From Microlunatus phosphovorus NM-1 (lineage in GTDB: Bacteria; Actinomycetota; Actinomycetes; Propionibacteriales; Propionibacteriaceae): 64,000 nucleotides of DNA. The position numbers and the translations under genes are program-made. How positions within the stretch are numbered: the first letter of the stretch is position 1; the number at the start of each line of letters is the position of its first letter. Where the stretch lies: NCBI RefSeq assembly GCF_000270245.1, contig NC_015635.1, positions 1,302,001 to 1,366,000 on the forward strand. Reading direction: 5' to 3'. Positions 8,378 through 18,296 of this stretch are shown here, piece by piece. Below the pieces are notes generated by a model that saw nothing but the letters and a program-made list of their open reading frames with translations, did not search any database and was not told where the DNA came from.

Positions 8378-8821
8378 GTGTCTACGTACAGCCCGAAGCC
8401 GGGTGACATCACCCGTGACTGGATCGTCATCGACGCCGACGACGTCGTTCTCGGTCGTCTGGCGACCACCGCGGCGACCCTGCTGCGGGGCAAGCACAAG
8501 CCGACCTTCGCGCCGCACGTGGACGGCGGAGATTTCGTCGTGATCGTGAACGCCTCCAAGATCGCCCTCTCGGGCAACAAGCGGAGCACCAAGCAGGCCT
8601 ACCGGCACTCCGGGCGTCCGGGCGGTCTGAAGTCGGTCAGCTACGGCGAACTGCTCGACTCCGACCCGCGCAAGGCCGTTGAGCTTGCGGTGTGGGGGAT
8701 GTTGCCGAAGAACAAGTTGAGCCGCAAGCTCATCAAGAAGCTGAAGGTGTACTCCGGCCCGGAGCACCCGCATACTGCCCAGCAGCCCAAGCCGTACGCG
8801 ATCACCCAGATCGCTCAGTGA
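8378..8821 (+). CDS. rplM: 50S ribosomal protein L13
   Basis: The 147-residue L13 protein of the large ribosomal subunit. Recognisable family segments are [17 protein letters not shown] near the N-terminus, [20 protein letters not shown], and the C-terminal [22 protein letters not shown] followed by [12 protein letters not shown] placed the start at GTG 8378, which gives the usual actinobacterial length and N-terminus ([10 protein letters not shown]); the frame is open 90 nt further upstream but has no family similarity there. The ribosome-binding site is weak (GGAAG near 8361). It is followed after 64 nt by rpsI, the universal L13-S9 pair. Confidence 0.97.
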   Translation: MSTYSPKPGDITRDWIVIDADDVVLGRLATTAATLLRGKHKPTFAPHVDGGDFVVIVNASKIALSGNKRSTKQAYRHSGRPGGLKSVSYGELLDSDPRKAVELAVWGMLPKNKLSRKLIKKLKVYSGPEHPHTAQQPKPYAITQIAQ

Positions 8822-8885
8822 GCTGTTCGAGCCCCGACAAGCCGTTTAGCTCAGTGACCCGTTGAACCAGCAAGGAATCGCATCA

Positions 8886-9401
8886 GTGTCTGACACCGTG
8901 ACCGAGATCGAGGACGAGATCGCCCCGTTCACCGAGGGCGACCGCGAGATCGCCTACCGCTCCGAGGCCGTCGCTCAGGTCGGCCCCGGCGCGACCGGCC
9001 GCCCGGCCGTCGTTGCCCCAGCAGGCGCCACCGGCCGCCGCAAGGAGGCCGTCGCCCGCGTTCGGATCGTCCCTGGCAGCGGCCAGTGGAGCATCAACGG
9101 GCGCACCCTCGACGACTACTTCCCGAACAAGGTGCACCAGCAGATCGTCTCCGAGCCGTTCACCACGGCTGCCGTGCCCGGCTCGTACGACGTGATCGCC
9201 CGCATCCACGGCGGCGGTGTCACCGGCCAGGCAGGTGCGCTCCGGCTCGGGGTCGCTCGGGCACTGAACGCGGTCGATGCCGAGGCCAGCCGCCCGGCGC
9301 TCAAGAAGGCCGGCATGCTGACTCGCGACGCTCGGATCAAGGAGCGGAAGAAGGCAGGCCTGAAGAAGGCCCGCAAGGCTCCGCAGTACAGCAAGCGCTG
9401 A
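8886..9401 (+). CDS. rpsI: 30S ribosomal protein S9
   Basis: A 171-residue S9 protein of the small subunit. The C-terminal 130 residues are canonical: [30 protein letters not shown], and the terminal [25 protein letters not shown] whose last Lys/Arg reaches the P-site tRNA. The first 45 residues form an acidic extension ([17 protein letters not shown]) typical of actinobacterial S9. GTG 8886 is preceded by AAGGAA at a suitable distance. It is co-transcribed with rplM; glmM follows 16 nt after its stop, so glmM probably shares this operon. Confidence 0.97.
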   Translation: MSDTVTEIEDEIAPFTEGDREIAYRSEAVAQVGPGATGRPAVVAPAGATGRRKEAVARVRIVPGSGQWSINGRTLDDYFPNKVHQQIVSEPFTTAAVPGSYDVIARIHGGGVTGQAGALRLGVARALNAVDAEASRPALKKAGMLTRDARIKERKKAGLKKARKAPQYSKR

Positions 9402-9417
9402 CCGGCGCGGCACCCCG

Positions 9418-10770
9418 ATGGGTCGATTGTTCGGCACTGACGGCGTCCGGGGGGTCGCCAACGAAGCTCTTACTCCTGAACTGACGCTGGACTTGGCGCT
9501 GGCGGCGGCTCGGGTGCTGTCCGAGACCGGTGAATTCGCCGGTCATAAGCCGTTCGCGGTGGTGGGCCGGGATCCCCGTGCCTCGGGGGAGTTCCTCGAG
9601 GCTGCGGTGGTGGCCGGCCTGGCCAGCGCGGGCGTCGATGTGATCCGGCTCGGCGTGGTGCCGACGCCGGGTGTTGCCTATCTGACCGGCTCGACCGGCG
9701 CAGACTTCGGCGTGATGCTGTCGGCGAGCCACAACCCGATGCCGGACAACGGGATCAAGTTCTTCGCCCGGGGCGGCACCAAGCTGGATGACGCCCTCGA
9801 GGATGCGATCGAGGCGCGACTGGGCGAGCGTTGGGCCCGACCGCTGGGCGCGGATGTCGGCCGGGTCAGTGAGGATCTCTCCCTCGCCGAGGCGTACATT
9901 GCGCACCTGGTCGGCAGCCTTGACCATCCGGTCAGCCTGGAAGGCATCACCGTCGTGGTCGACTGCGCCAACGGCGCCGCCTACCAGACCGCGCCGGCAG
10001 CCTTCGAGTCCCAGGGTGCCACGGTCATCCGGATCCATGCCGAGCCGGATGGCACCAACATCAACCTCAACTCCGGCTCCACCCACATGGATGGACTGCG
10101 CTCGGCCGTGATCAAGCACGGCGCCGACCTGGGCATCGCCCTGGACGGGGACGCCGACCGCTGCCTGGCCGTGGATGCGTCCGGGCGGACGGTCGACGGC
10201 GATCAGGTGCTCTCCATCCTGGCGCAGGGCTTGAAGGAGTCGGGTCGGCTGCCGGGCGACACCGTGGTTGCGACCGTGATGAGCAATCTCGGCTTCGTTC
10301 GGGCGATGGAGGCAGCCGGGATCGGCGTCGAGCAGACCAAGGTCGGCGACCGCTACGTCTTGGAGTCGATGCGCGCCAATGGGTTCACCCTCGGTGGCGA
10401 GCAGTCCGGGCATGTGGTGCTGCTGGACTACGCCACGACCGGCGACGGCGTGCTGACGGCGCTGCACCTGATGAGCCGGATGGCCGAGACCGGCAAGTCG
10501 CTGGCCGAGCTGGCCTCGGTCATGGTGCGGTTGCCACAGGTGCTGGTCAACGTCCCTGGTGTGGACAAGGCTCGTGCTGACACCGATCCGGAACTGGCTG
10601 CTGCGGTTCGCTCGGCTGAGGAGGAACTCGGCCGCTCGGGGCGGGTGTTGTTGCGCTCGTCCGGCACCGAACCTCTGGTCAGAGTCATGGTGGAGGCCGA
10701 GACCCTGGATCACGCAGAGGGTGTGGCACAGCGGCTGGCTGCGGTCGTACGGGAGCGTTTAGCTCTCTGA
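9418..10770 (+). CDS. glmM: Phosphoglucosamine mutase
   Basis: A 450-residue alpha-D-phosphohexomutase converting glucosamine-6-phosphate to glucosamine-1-phosphate for UDP-GlcNAc and peptidoglycan synthesis. It starts [15 protein letters not shown], carries the phosphoserine loop [15 protein letters not shown], the metal loop DGDADRC and the sugar-binding loop GGEQSGH, and ends with the phosphate-binding [15 protein letters not shown]. All four domains are present and length is normal. It follows rpsI by 16 nt, the usual actinobacterial rplM-rpsI-glmM order, and works one step after the glmS product made by the gene 1.5 kb downstream. Confidence 0.97.
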   Translation: MGRLFGTDGVRGVANEALTPELTLDLALAAARVLSETGEFAGHKPFAVVGRDPRASGEFLEAAVVAGLASAGVDVIRLGVVPTPGVAYLTGSTGADFGVMLSASHNPMPDNGIKFFARGGTKLDDALEDAIEARLGERWARPLGADVGRVSEDLSLAEAYIAHLVGSLDHPVSLEGITVVVDCANGAAYQTAPAAFESQGATVIRIHAEPDGTNINLNSGSTHMDGLRSAVIKHGADLGIALDGDADRCLAVDASGRTVDGDQVLSILAQGLKESGRLPGDTVVATVMSNLGFVRAMEAAGIGVEQTKVGDRYVLESMRANGFTLGGEQSGHVVLLDYATTGDGVLTALHLMSRMAETGKSLAELASVMVRLPQVLVNVPGVDKARADTDPELAAAVRSAEEELGRSGRVLLRSSGTEPLVRVMVEAETLDHAEGVAQRLAAVVRERLAL

Positions 10771-10826
10771 GCGGCACGTTCGGGGCCGAGCGGTGCTTCG
10801 GGTTGCGTTGGAGCTGACAAATGCGT

Positions 10827-10860
10827 CGGGGCCAGTCGCTCGGGAAAGCGACCGGCCCCG
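10827..10860 (+). terminator. Terminator-like hairpin after glmM
   Basis: CGGGGCC-A-GTCGCT (10827-10840) pairs with AGCGAC-C-GGCCCCG (10847-10860) around a CGGGAA loop. There is no U-tract, as is common for terminators in high-GC actinobacteria. Confidence 0.65.
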
Positions 10861-10940
10861 TGACACGTGCTGCGATGGCGAGTCCCCCGAACGCTCGGCA
10901 GCCGCACCCCCAGGAGAATCCACGCAACCCCGGTTGCCGA

Positions 10941-10979
10941 CCGGATGCGACCCTGCCCCCATCGCTGAGTCGCATCCGG
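10941..10979. terminator. Hairpin between glmM and coaA
   Basis: CCGGATGCGAC (10941-10951) pairs perfectly with GTCGCATCCGG (10969-10979) across a 17-nt loop. It lies between convergent genes and could terminate either transcript. Confidence 0.5.
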
Positions 10980-11120
10980 ACGTTGTGAATCCTCACGTTG
11001 CGCGAGTCTCGTCCCGCATCGAATCGGTCGGCTGCGCAACCTCTGGCCGGCCTCGGGTGAACGATCTCGATGGACTAGAGGACAGGTCCGATGTCCTGAT
11101 ACAGCTGATCGAAAGTTTTT

Positions 11121-12101
11121 CTAGACCTTGCGGATCCGGACCCATTCGACGCGGTGATCCGACCCCTTGCGCAGGATCGTGGTGGCCCGCCCGCGGGTGG
11201 GCAGGATGTTGGCCGCCAGGTTGGGTCCGTTGATGGTGTCCCACAGCGACTCGGCGCGGGCCACCGCCTGGTCGATGGTGAGATCGGCGAACCGGGCGAA
11301 ATAGGAGCGTGGGTCGCGGAAGGCCGTCTCCCGCAGTGACAGGAAGCGGGTCACGTACCAGCTGCGAATGTCCACCGGGTCGGCGTCGACGTAGACCGAG
11401 AAGTCGAAGAAGTCGCTGACCGCCAGCCCGGTGGTCCCGTCGGCGCGCACCCGGGCCGGCTGCAACACATTCAGCCCTTCGACGATGAGGATGTCCGGCC
11501 GACGGACGATGACCCGCTCACCAGGGACAATGTCGTATACGAGATGGCTGTAGACCGGTGCCGACACCTCCTCGGCCCCGGACTTGATGTCCATCACGAA
11601 GCGCAGCAGCGCACGCCGGTCGTAGGACTCGGGGAAGCCCTTGCGGTGCATCAGGCCCCGCCGTTCGAGCTCGGCGTTGGGATACAGGAAGCCGTCGGTG
11701 GTCACCAGCTCGACCTTCGGATGACCCGGCCGGCCAGTGCCCGAGTGCCACCCGACATCCGGCGACGCGGCGAGCAGCTCACGCAGCAGTCGGGCAGTGG
11801 TGGACTTGCCGACCGCGACGGAGCCGGCCACGCCGATCACGAATGGGGTACGGGTCGAGGACAGCTGGAGGAAGGCGTCGGTGGCCGCGTGCAGCTCACC
11901 GGTGTGCCGGACGTAGCGATGGAGCAGCCCGGTCAGCGGCAGGTACACCTCGCGTACATCGGTCAGGCTGGTCGGGTCGCTGAGGCCGCGCAGTCGCTCC
12001 AGGGTCGCGCCGTCCAGGGTCATCGGGGCGGTCGCGGCAAGCTCGGCCCAATCGGCCCGACGCCGCTCGATGTACGGTCCGCCGACCTGGCCATTTGCCA
12101 C
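11121..12101 (-). CDS. coaA: Type I pantothenate kinase
   Basis: A 326-residue enzyme phosphorylating pantothenate, the first and regulated step of coenzyme A synthesis. Walker [18 protein letters not shown] is followed by [33 protein letters not shown] and [14 protein letters not shown], all diagnostic of prokaryotic CoaA. The frame is open to 12212, but the extra 37 residues have no family counterpart. GTG 12101 yields [14 protein letters not shown], which aligns with the known N-terminus, and TACCCT lies 6 nt before it, suggesting a leaderless mRNA starting there. It is divergent from glmS. Confidence 0.95.
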   Translation of the reverse strand: MANGQVGGPYIERRRADWAELAATAPMTLDGATLERLRGLSDPTSLTDVREVYLPLTGLLHRYVRHTGELHAATDAFLQLSSTRTPFVIGVAGSVAVGKSTTARLLRELLAASPDVGWHSGTGRPGHPKVELVTTDGFLYPNAELERRGLMHRKGFPESYDRRALLRFVMDIKSGAEEVSAPVYSHLVYDIVPGERVIVRRPDILIVEGLNVLQPARVRADGTTGLAVSDFFDFSVYVDADPVDIRSWYVTRFLSLRETAFRDPRSYFARFADLTIDQAVARAESLWDTINGPNLAANILPTRGRATTILRKGSDHRVEWVRIRKV

Positions 12102-12107
12102 CGCGTC

Positions 12108-12113
12108 AGGGTA
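12108..12113 (-). promoter_or_regulatory. TAnnnT -10 box of a probable leaderless coaA mRNA
   Basis: On the minus strand TACCCT is followed by 6 nt and then GTG 12101. This supports that start over the longer open frame. Confidence 0.55.
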
Positions 12114-12253
12114 GCGGCTGCTTCCCCCGACCCCCTGCAACGACCAATCGTCGGGGCCGGGCATGTCGCGTCGGGGGTGTCGGACCGGCATCCGGTCGAG
12201 GGTTGAGATCAATCAGGATGCGTACGAACCAGGCTAGGCGGCGCCGCAACAAC

Positions 12254-12259
12254 TACAGT
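12254..12259 (+). promoter_or_regulatory. TAnnnT -10 box of a probable leaderless glmS mRNA
   Basis: TACAGT lies 7 nt before the glmS ATG with no Shine-Dalgarno sequence. The leader would be absent, which also rules out a glmS ribozyme. Confidence 0.6.
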
Positions 12260-12266
12260 GTCCGCC

Positions 12267-14111
12267 ATGTGTGGAATCGTCGGGTACGCAGGCCCGAAGT
12301 CGGCGGTGGATGTGGTGGTCGACGGGTTGCGCCGACTCGAATACCGGGGCTATGACTCGGCCGGGGTGTGCGTGGTGGCCGACGGGCATCTGTCGGTGGC
12401 CAAGCGAGCCGGCAAGCTGGCGAACCTGGAGAAGGAGCTCGCCGAGCATCCGCTCCCGGTCAGCGGTCTGGCCATCGGCCACACCCGCTGGGCCACCCAC
12501 GGTGGGCCCACCGACACCAACGCACATCCGCACCTGTCGGCCAACGGCAGGGTTGCCGTGGTTCACAACGGCATCATCGAGAACTTCGCCCAGCTGCGGT
12601 CCGAGCTGGCGGAGGTCGGCATCACTCCGGTCTCACAGACCGACACCGAGATCGCGGCCCAGCTGCTGGGTCTGGAGGTCGAGAAGGGCGCCGGGCTGAG
12701 CGAGGCGCTGCGGGCGGTCTGCAACCGGCTGGAAGGTGCGTTCACCCTGGTCGCGGTCGATGCGGAGCAGCCCGACACCGTGGCCGCCGCCCGTCGCAAC
12801 TCACCGCTGGTGGTCGGCGTCGGTGACGGGGAGAACTTCGTCGCCTCCGATGTCGCCGCCTTCATCGAGCACACACGGGAGGCGATCGAGCTGGGCCAGG
12901 ACCAGGTCGTCACGATCACTCCTTCCACAGTCACGGTGCAGACCTTCGCGGGGGAGCCCGCGACGGTGCGTCCGTACCACGTCGACTGGGATCTGTCGGC
13001 CGCCGAGAAGGGCGGGTTCGACTGGTTCATGCGCAAGGAGATCTACGAGCAGCCGAAGGCGGTCGCCGACACGCTGCTCGGCCGGCACGATGCGTCCGGG
13101 GCGCTCCGGTTGGACGAGATCCGGATCAGCCAGGCCGAGCTGCGTGCGGTCGACAAGATCATCGTGATCGCTTGCGGCACCTCGTTCTATGCGGGCCTGG
13201 TCGCCAAGTACGCGATCGAGCACTGGACCAGGGTGCCGTGTGAGGTCGAGTTGGCCAGCGAGTTCCGCTACCGCGACCCGATCGTCGGACCCACCACGCT
13301 GGTGGTGACCATCTCGCAGTCCGGTGAGACCGCCGACACGCTGATGGCGATCCGGCATGCCCGGGAGCAGAAGGCCAAGGTGCTGGCCATCTGCAACACC
13401 AACGGCTCCACCATCCCGAGGGAATCCGATGCGGTGATCTACACCCACGCCGGGCCCGAGATCGGTGTCGCCTCGACCAAGGGCTTCTTGACCCAGCTGG
13501 TGGCTTGCTATCTGCTGGGGCTCTATCTGGCGCAGGTGCGCGGGACCAAGTTCGGCGACGAGATCGCTGTCCTGATCGAGGAGCTGGACAAGATCCCGGC
13601 TGCGATCGAGGGCCAGCTGGGGGACATGGCGGGCGTGTTGCAGTTGGCGGCCGATTTCGCCGAGGCGCCGTCGGTGCTGTTCCTGGGTCGGCACGTCGGC
13701 TATCCGGTCGCGCTGGAGGGGGCACTGAAGCTCAAGGAGCTGGCCTACATCCACGCCGAGGGGTTCGCCGCCGGAGAACTGAAGCACGGTCCGATCGCCT
13801 TGATCGAGAACGAGTTGCCGGTCTTCGTGGTGATGCCGCCGCAGGGTCGGGACATGCTGCACGACAAGGTGATCTCCAACATCCAGGAGATCCGGGCCCG
13901 CGGCGCTCGCACGATCGTGCTGGCTGAGGAGGGCGATGCGGATGCCGGGCCGTACGCGGATGTGATGATCACGCTGCCCAAGGTGCCGACGCTGCTGCAG
14001 CCATTGGTGGCGATCGTGCCGCTGCAGATCTTCGCCTGTGAGTTGGCCACTCGGAAGGGACACGACGTCGACCAGCCGCGCAACCTGGCCAAGTCCGTCA
14101 CCGTCGAATGA
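12267..14111 (+). CDS. glmS: Glutamine--fructose-6-phosphate aminotransferase (isomerizing)
   Basis: A 614-residue enzyme making glucosamine-6-phosphate from fructose-6-phosphate and glutamine, the committed step to UDP-GlcNAc. ATG 12267 is chosen because the next codon gives Cys2 (MCGIVGYAG), which must become the N-terminal catalytic nucleophile of the class II glutaminase domain. Residues about 1-220 are that domain ([15 protein letters not shown]). The rest holds two SIS domains ([45 protein letters not shown]). The C-terminus is [13 protein letters not shown]. Its TGA overlaps the acpS ATG (ATGA), so the two are coupled. Confidence 0.97.
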   Translation: MCGIVGYAGPKSAVDVVVDGLRRLEYRGYDSAGVCVVADGHLSVAKRAGKLANLEKELAEHPLPVSGLAIGHTRWATHGGPTDTNAHPHLSANGRVAVVHNGIIENFAQLRSELAEVGITPVSQTDTEIAAQLLGLEVEKGAGLSEALRAVCNRLEGAFTLVAVDAEQPDTVAAARRNSPLVVGVGDGENFVASDVAAFIEHTREAIELGQDQVVTITPSTVTVQTFAGEPATVRPYHVDWDLSAAEKGGFDWFMRKEIYEQPKAVADTLLGRHDASGALRLDEIRISQAELRAVDKIIVIACGTSFYAGLVAKYAIEHWTRVPCEVELASEFRYRDPIVGPTTLVVTISQSGETADTLMAIRHAREQKAKVLAICNTNGSTIPRESDAVIYTHAGPEIGVASTKGFLTQLVACYLLGLYLAQVRGTKFGDEIAVLIEELDKIPAAIEGQLGDMAGVLQLAADFAEAPSVLFLGRHVGYPVALEGALKLKELAYIHAEGFAAGELKHGPIALIENELPVFVVMPPQGRDMLHDKVISNIQEIRARGARTIVLAEEGDADAGPYADVMITLPKVPTLLQPLVAIVPLQIFACELATRKGHDVDQPRNLAKSVTVE

Positions 14112-14458
14112 TCATCGGGATCGGCATCGACGTCTGCGACGTACGCCGCTTCGCCGAGGCGATCGAACGGCAGCCCAGGATGGTGCAGCGACTGTTCACC
14201 CCGCTGGAAGCAGAGCGGTCGATGGCCTCGCTCGCCGCCCGGTTCGCGGCCAAGGAGGCGCTGGCCAAGGCGCTCGGCGCGCCCGCCGGGATGTCGTGGC
14301 ACGATGCCGAGGTGCAGACCGACGACGGCGGTCGACCGTTCTTCGTGATCACCGGCACCGTCGAGTCGCGAGCGCGGGAGCTCGGGGTCAGCACAGTCCA
14401 CCTGTCGTTGTCGCATGATGCCGGCATCGCCTCGGCCATGGTCGTCTGCGAGGGCTGA
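14108..14458 (+). CDS. acpS: Holo-[acyl-carrier-protein] synthase
   Basis: A 116-residue AcpS-type phosphopantetheinyl transferase that moves the 4'-phosphopantetheine of CoA onto acyl carrier protein. The magnesium-binding [16 protein letters not shown] and [13 protein letters not shown] motifs are both present, as is the C-terminal [16 protein letters not shown]. Length is typical. The ATG overlaps the glmS stop by 4 nt and nnrD/E starts 15 nt after its end, so it is inside the glmS operon. Confidence 0.95.
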   Translation: MIIGIGIDVCDVRRFAEAIERQPRMVQRLFTPLEAERSMASLAARFAAKEALAKALGAPAGMSWHDAEVQTDDGGRPFFVITGTVESRARELGVSTVHLSLSHDAGIASAMVVCEG

Positions 14459-14473
14459 GAGGGTCGGACAGCG

Positions 14474-16006
14474 ATGAGGTACGCGTTCACGGTCGCCCAG
14501 ACCCGGGCCCTGGAGGAAGCGGCGTTCGCCGTGGTCGGTGGTGCGGCCCTGATGCAGCGGGCTGCGCACGGGCTGTCGGTCCGTGCTGCTGATCTGCTGG
14601 CCGCGGACCGCGGAGCGGTGTACGGGGCGCGCGTAGTGGTCCTGGTCGGACCGGGCAACAACGGTGGTGACGCGCTCTACGCGGGGCAGCGGCTGGCTCG
14701 GCGGGGCTGTGCGGTGACGGCGGTGCAGGCGTTGGGACGTCCCCATGCTGCGGGTCTGGCGGCGCTGCTGGCCGCCGGCGGACGGCTGATCGGCGGCGAT
14801 CGGTTCCATGATCAGGATCTGGCCGCTGCTGACCTGGTCATCGACGGAGTGCTCGGGATCGGTGGGCGGCCCGGCCTGCCTGATGATCTGGCAGCGTTGA
14901 TCGCTGGGGCCGAGGCTCGGCGGATCCCGATCGTCGCCGTGGACCTGCCATCGGGTGTGGACACCGACACCGGACAAGCGCCGGAAGGGTCGGTGCGGGC
15001 CACTCGGACGGTCACTTTCGGCACCTTCAAGCCGTGTCACCTGATCGAACCGGCCGCCAGCCGCTGCGGGCAGCTCGACTTGGTCGACATCGGCCTGGAC
15101 GAGAGTCGGACGGTGCCGGCGCTGGCGGCCTGGGAGCCCGAAGATGTAGCGGCCCACTGGCCGGTGCCAGGGCCGACCAGCGACAAGTACGCGCGCGGGG
15201 TGGTCGGCGTCGACACTGGCTCACAGGTCTATCCCGGGGCGGGTGTGCTGTCCACGTGCGGGGCGGTGCACGGCGGCGCGGGCATGGTCCGTTTCCTGGG
15301 CGCGCCCCGCTCCGCGGAGATCATCGTCCGTGATCTGCCGAATGTCGTCTTCGGCGAGGGCCGGGTGCAGTCCTGGCTGGTGGGCTCCGGCTGGGGTGAT
15401 CGGGCCGACGGCGATGATGTGATCGCCGGTCTGGTAGCCGAAGGGCTACCGCTGGTCATCGATGCCGACGGGTTGCGCTATCTGCCGGCGGCGCTGCCCG
15501 GGAATGTGCTGCTGACCCCGCATGCCGGCGAACTGGCCCGGCTGCTGGGTATCGAGCGGGCCGAGGTGAGCGCGGATCCAGCGACCGCCGTACGCCGGGC
15601 CGCCGACGACACCGGCGCCACGGTGCTGCTCAAGGGTGCCACTCAGCTGGTGGCCGCGGCAGGCGTGGAGACTGTCGAAGTCGCGGTGCCGGGGCCCGCC
15701 TGGACCGGTCAGGCCGGCTCCGGTGACGTACTCGGCGGGCTGTGCGCGGCGGTGCTGGCGGCCGGGGTCGGGACCCGGACCGCAGCCGTGCTGGCTGCGT
15801 CGGTGCAGGCGATGGCGGCCGCTCGCTTCCCCGGGCCGATTCCGCCGCAGCAGCTGGCTCGGCATTGCGCGTCGGTGATCGGTGAGTTCAGCGCGGCCCT
15901 GCTGCACGATCTGCTCGGGTTTGTCGGCTCTGCTCGATCTGTAGATCGAGCGAAGCCGACAAGATCGAGCAGATCTGGTCCGCACGGTCGGGACGGTCGC
16001 CGATGA
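14474..16006 (+). CDS. nnrD/nnrE: Bifunctional NAD(P)H-hydrate epimerase/dehydratase
   Basis: A 510-residue fusion that repairs damaged NAD(P)H. Residues about 1-215 are the YjeF-N epimerase (VVLVGPGNNGGDALYAG, VDLPSGVDTDTG). From about 225 is the ribokinase-like ADP-dependent dehydratase (LLTPHAGELARLLG, GPAWTGQAGSGDVLGG). The catalytic Asp of GSGD is intact. The last 33 codons are unusual: they coincide with a 68-bp palindromic repeat (15908-15975), so the tail GFVGSARSVDRAKPTRSSRSG is repeat-encoded rather than family-derived. The stop overlaps the alr ATG, so a repeat has been tolerated in a coupled gene end. Confidence 0.94.
   Translation: MRYAFTVAQTRALEEAAFAVVGGAALMQRAAHGLSVRAADLLAADRGAVYGARVVVLVGPGNNGGDALYAGQRLARRGCAVTAVQALGRPHAAGLAALLAAGGRLIGGDRFHDQDLAAADLVIDGVLGIGGRPGLPDDLAALIAGAEARRIPIVAVDLPSGVDTDTGQAPEGSVRATRTVTFGTFKPCHLIEPAASRCGQLDLVDIGLDESRTVPALAAWEPEDVAAHWPVPGPTSDKYARGVVGVDTGSQVYPGAGVLSTCGAVHGGAGMVRFLGAPRSAEIIVRDLPNVVFGEGRVQSWLVGSGWGDRADGDDVIAGLVAEGLPLVIDADGLRYLPAALPGNVLLTPHAGELARLLGIERAEVSADPATAVRRAADDTGATVLLKGATQLVAAAGVETVEVAVPGPAWTGQAGSGDVLGGLCAAVLAAGVGTRTAAVLAASVQAMAAARFPGPIPPQQLARHCASVIGEFSAALLHDLLGFVGSARSVDRAKPTRSSRSGPHGRDGRR
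15908..15975. repeat. 68-bp palindromic unit, family B (inside the 3' end of nnrD/E)
   Basis: Two 34-nt arms match at 28 of 34 positions, starting GATCTGCTCG and ending CGAGCAGATC, with TTGTCGG and its complement inside. A related unit of the same length lies at 60364-60431. Here it is read through as coding sequence. Confidence 0.85.
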
Positions 16007-17208
16007 GTCCGTACATCGATCCGTCGACCGCGTCGGCAGTGATCGACCTGGACGCCTTCGCCGCCAACATCGAGACCCTGCGAGCCCACGTGGCCCCGGC
16101 TGCGGTGATGGTGGTCGTGAAAGCAGACGCGTACGGCCATGGCCTCCTGGAGTGTGCGCGGGCGGCCCGGGACGCCGGCGCGGACTGGCTCGGCGTGGCG
16201 ACCCCGGGTGAGGCGCTGGCGCTGCGCGCGGCCGGTGACCGGGGCCTCCTGTTGGCCTGGCTGTACGGACCGCAGGAGGATCTGACTCCGTTGCTCGCCG
16301 CCGAGGTGGATGTCTCGGCGCAATCGGTCGATCAACTCGACCGGATCGCGGCTGGGGCGCGGGCGGTGGGGCGGCGGGCCAGGGTGCATCTCAAGATCGA
16401 CACCGGGCTGTCCCGCAACGGTGCCACCGCCGCGGAGTGGCCGGCGATCTGTGCCGGGGCCCGATGCGCGGAGCAGGCCGGCGTCGTCGAGGTCGTCGGG
16501 GTCTGGTCACATCTGGCCAGCGCCGATGAGCCCGGTGCGGTGTCAGTTGGTGCGCAGCAGGAGGCGTTCGAGAACGCGTACCGTGTGGCGCTCCAGGCGG
16601 GGCTGCAGCCGGCGATCAGGCACCTGGCAAACTCGGCCGGCGCGATGATCTGGCCCGAGACACGCTATGACCTGGTGCGGCTCGGGATCGCCACGTACGG
16701 GATCGAGCCGGACGCCGGGATCGCCGACCTGGCAGGAATATCGCTGCGGCCGGTGATGCGGCTGCGAGCTCAGCTGGTGAACGTCAAGGCGGTCGCGACG
16801 GGCGCGGGGGTGTCGTACGGGCACACCTGGCACGCGCCGGCTCCGGCCACGCTGGGACTGGTGCCCTTGGGCTACGGCGACGGGATCCCGCGGCGGGCCG
16901 GCAACCGTGCCGAGGTCGGCTGGCGCGGTCGCCGGGCACCCATCCGTGGCCGGGTCTGCATGGACCAGTTCGTGGTCGAGCTCGTTGATCGGCAGTTGTC
17001 CGCAGCAAGCCCGGTCGTGGAGGTCGGGGAAGAAGTCACCCTGTTCGGCCCTGGCGATCACGGTGAGCCGACCGCCGCCGAGTGGGCCGGTTGGTGCGAC
17101 ACGATCGGCTATGAGATCGTCACCCGGATCGGTTCCCGGGTGCCTCGGGTCTATCTTCGCCGGTCAGCATCGGGCGACTCGGCAGCAGCGGAGGGTGAGG
17201 GTGGCTAA
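16003..17208 (+). CDS. alr: Alanine racemase
   Basis: A 401-residue PLP enzyme converting L- to D-alanine for peptidoglycan. The PLP lysine is in VVKADAYGHG (about 37-46). The C-terminal beta domain contains the second catalytic residue, Tyr, in GVSYGHTWHA, and the PLP phosphate and carboxylate contacts appear in PLGYGDGIPRRAGN and RVCMDQFVVEL. Length is slightly above the usual 360-390 because of the Ser/Gly/Glu tail. It overlaps nnrD/E by 4 nt and the next hydrolase by 8 nt, placing it in the middle of one transcription unit. Confidence 0.96.
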   Translation: MSPYIDPSTASAVIDLDAFAANIETLRAHVAPAAVMVVVKADAYGHGLLECARAARDAGADWLGVATPGEALALRAAGDRGLLLAWLYGPQEDLTPLLAAEVDVSAQSVDQLDRIAAGARAVGRRARVHLKIDTGLSRNGATAAEWPAICAGARCAEQAGVVEVVGVWSHLASADEPGAVSVGAQQEAFENAYRVALQAGLQPAIRHLANSAGAMIWPETRYDLVRLGIATYGIEPDAGIADLAGISLRPVMRLRAQLVNVKAVATGAGVSYGHTWHAPAPATLGLVPLGYGDGIPRRAGNRAEVGWRGRRAPIRGRVCMDQFVVELVDRQLSAASPVVEVGEEVTLFGPGDHGEPTAAEWAGWCDTIGYEIVTRIGSRVPRVYLRRSASGDSAAAEGEGG

Positions 17209-18283
17209 ACCGTACGGAGCGGTCGGCCTGGCGGCGAGTGTGCTGGCCCTGGCCGGCGGCGGGATCGCCCTCGGTCTCGAACTCGAGCGTCGGTTGGTGT
17301 CGAAGCGCCTGCACGCCGAGCGCGGTGAGGTCGATGAGGAACCGTTCTTTTCCCTCCGGTCGCCGGGACCGGTGGTCACCACCCCCGACGGGGTGCAGTT
17401 GCATACCGAGGTCGACGAGCTGCCTGCCGATGGCGGCGACTCGCCGGCCGGGCCGGACGACGAGCTGACCCTGGTGCTGGTGCACGGCTACGTGCTGAGC
17501 CTGGACTGCTGGCACTTCCAGCGGAAGTATTTCCGGAACAAGATCCGGATCGTGCTGTACGACCAGCGCAGCCACGGGCGCTCGGGCCGGTCGGCCGGGG
17601 AACTCTGCCGCGTGCCGCAGCTGGCCAAGGACCTGCTGCAGGTGCTGGACGAGGTGGCGGGCGATGGGCCGGTGGTGCTGGCCGGGCACTCGATGGGCGG
17701 CATGACGATCATGCACCTGGCCAAGGATCACCCGGAGCTGTTCGGCACCCGGATCCACGGGGTCGCGTTGTTCTCGACCGCGGCCGGGGAGATGGCCGAC
17801 TACTCGCCGATCCGGGGGCTGCCTGGGCGGGCGTTCGGCAAGATCGCGCAGCCGACGATGGCGGTGCTGAACCGGATCCCCGAAGTCGTGGAAAAGAGTC
17901 GGACCGCCGGCTCGGACCTCTCCTTCGTCTTCACCAAGCGTGGCTCGTACGGCTCGGACGTGCCGCCCAGCTATGTCGAGTTCATGAACCAGATGCTCGG
18001 GCAGACGCCCATGTCGGTGATCAGCGACTTCTATCCGGCATTTGCCGAGCTGGACGAGTACGAGGCCTTCCAGGTGCTGTCCCAGGTGGAGACCGCCGTG
18101 ATCGGCGGTGAGGACGATGCGATCACCCCGGTCAGGCACACCGACAAGATCATCGAGTTGCTCCCCGGCGCCGACGTCCGACGGCTGCCCGACTGCGGGC
18201 ACATGGGGATGATCGAGCACCACGAGATCTTCAACGGCGTGCTGGCTGACCTGATCGCCCGCGTCCGCCGCAATCTCTCCTGA
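17201..18283 (+). CDS. Alpha/beta hydrolase, membrane-anchored
   Basis: A 360-residue hydrolase with an N-terminal hydrophobic segment (about 5-25, AVGLAASVLALAGGGIALGLE) that likely anchors it to the membrane. The fold is marked by LVLVHGYVLSLDCWHFQ (oxyanion strand), the nucleophile elbow LAGHSMGGMTIMHLA, an acidic loop GGEDDAITP and the catalytic His in PDCGHMGMIEHH. Substrate unknown; related genes often follow alr in actinobacteria. GTG 17201 is supported by GGAGGG at 17190-17195, and an in-frame GTG at 17195 lies on that box. It starts before the alr stop, so translation is coupled. Confidence 0.88.
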   Translation: MAKPYGAVGLAASVLALAGGGIALGLELERRLVSKRLHAERGEVDEEPFFSLRSPGPVVTTPDGVQLHTEVDELPADGGDSPAGPDDELTLVLVHGYVLSLDCWHFQRKYFRNKIRIVLYDQRSHGRSGRSAGELCRVPQLAKDLLQVLDEVAGDGPVVLAGHSMGGMTIMHLAKDHPELFGTRIHGVALFSTAAGEMADYSPIRGLPGRAFGKIAQPTMAVLNRIPEVVEKSRTAGSDLSFVFTKRGSYGSDVPPSYVEFMNQMLGQTPMSVISDFYPAFAELDEYEAFQVLSQVETAVIGGEDDAITPVRHTDKIIELLPGADVRRLPDCGHMGMIEHHEIFNGVLADLIARVRRNLS

Positions 18284-18296
18284 GTCGAGACCTCAC

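Larger units (their letters stand above)
10771..11120. other. Intergenic region between convergent glmM and coaA
   Basis: About 350 bases without a supportable gene. It holds two hairpins (annotated separately at 10827-10860 and 10941-10979) and otherwise unremarkable sequence. Confidence 0.55.

Noticed and set aside
10793-11233. A 146-codon frame in the glmM-coaA gap
   Set aside because: It runs through two hairpins and into coaA antisense, has no ribosome-binding site and no protein-like features.
12213-12266. glmS ribozyme or riboswitch before glmS
   Set aside because: The coaA-glmS gap is small and a TAnnnT box 7 nt from the ATG leaves no leader, so there is no room for a ribozyme.
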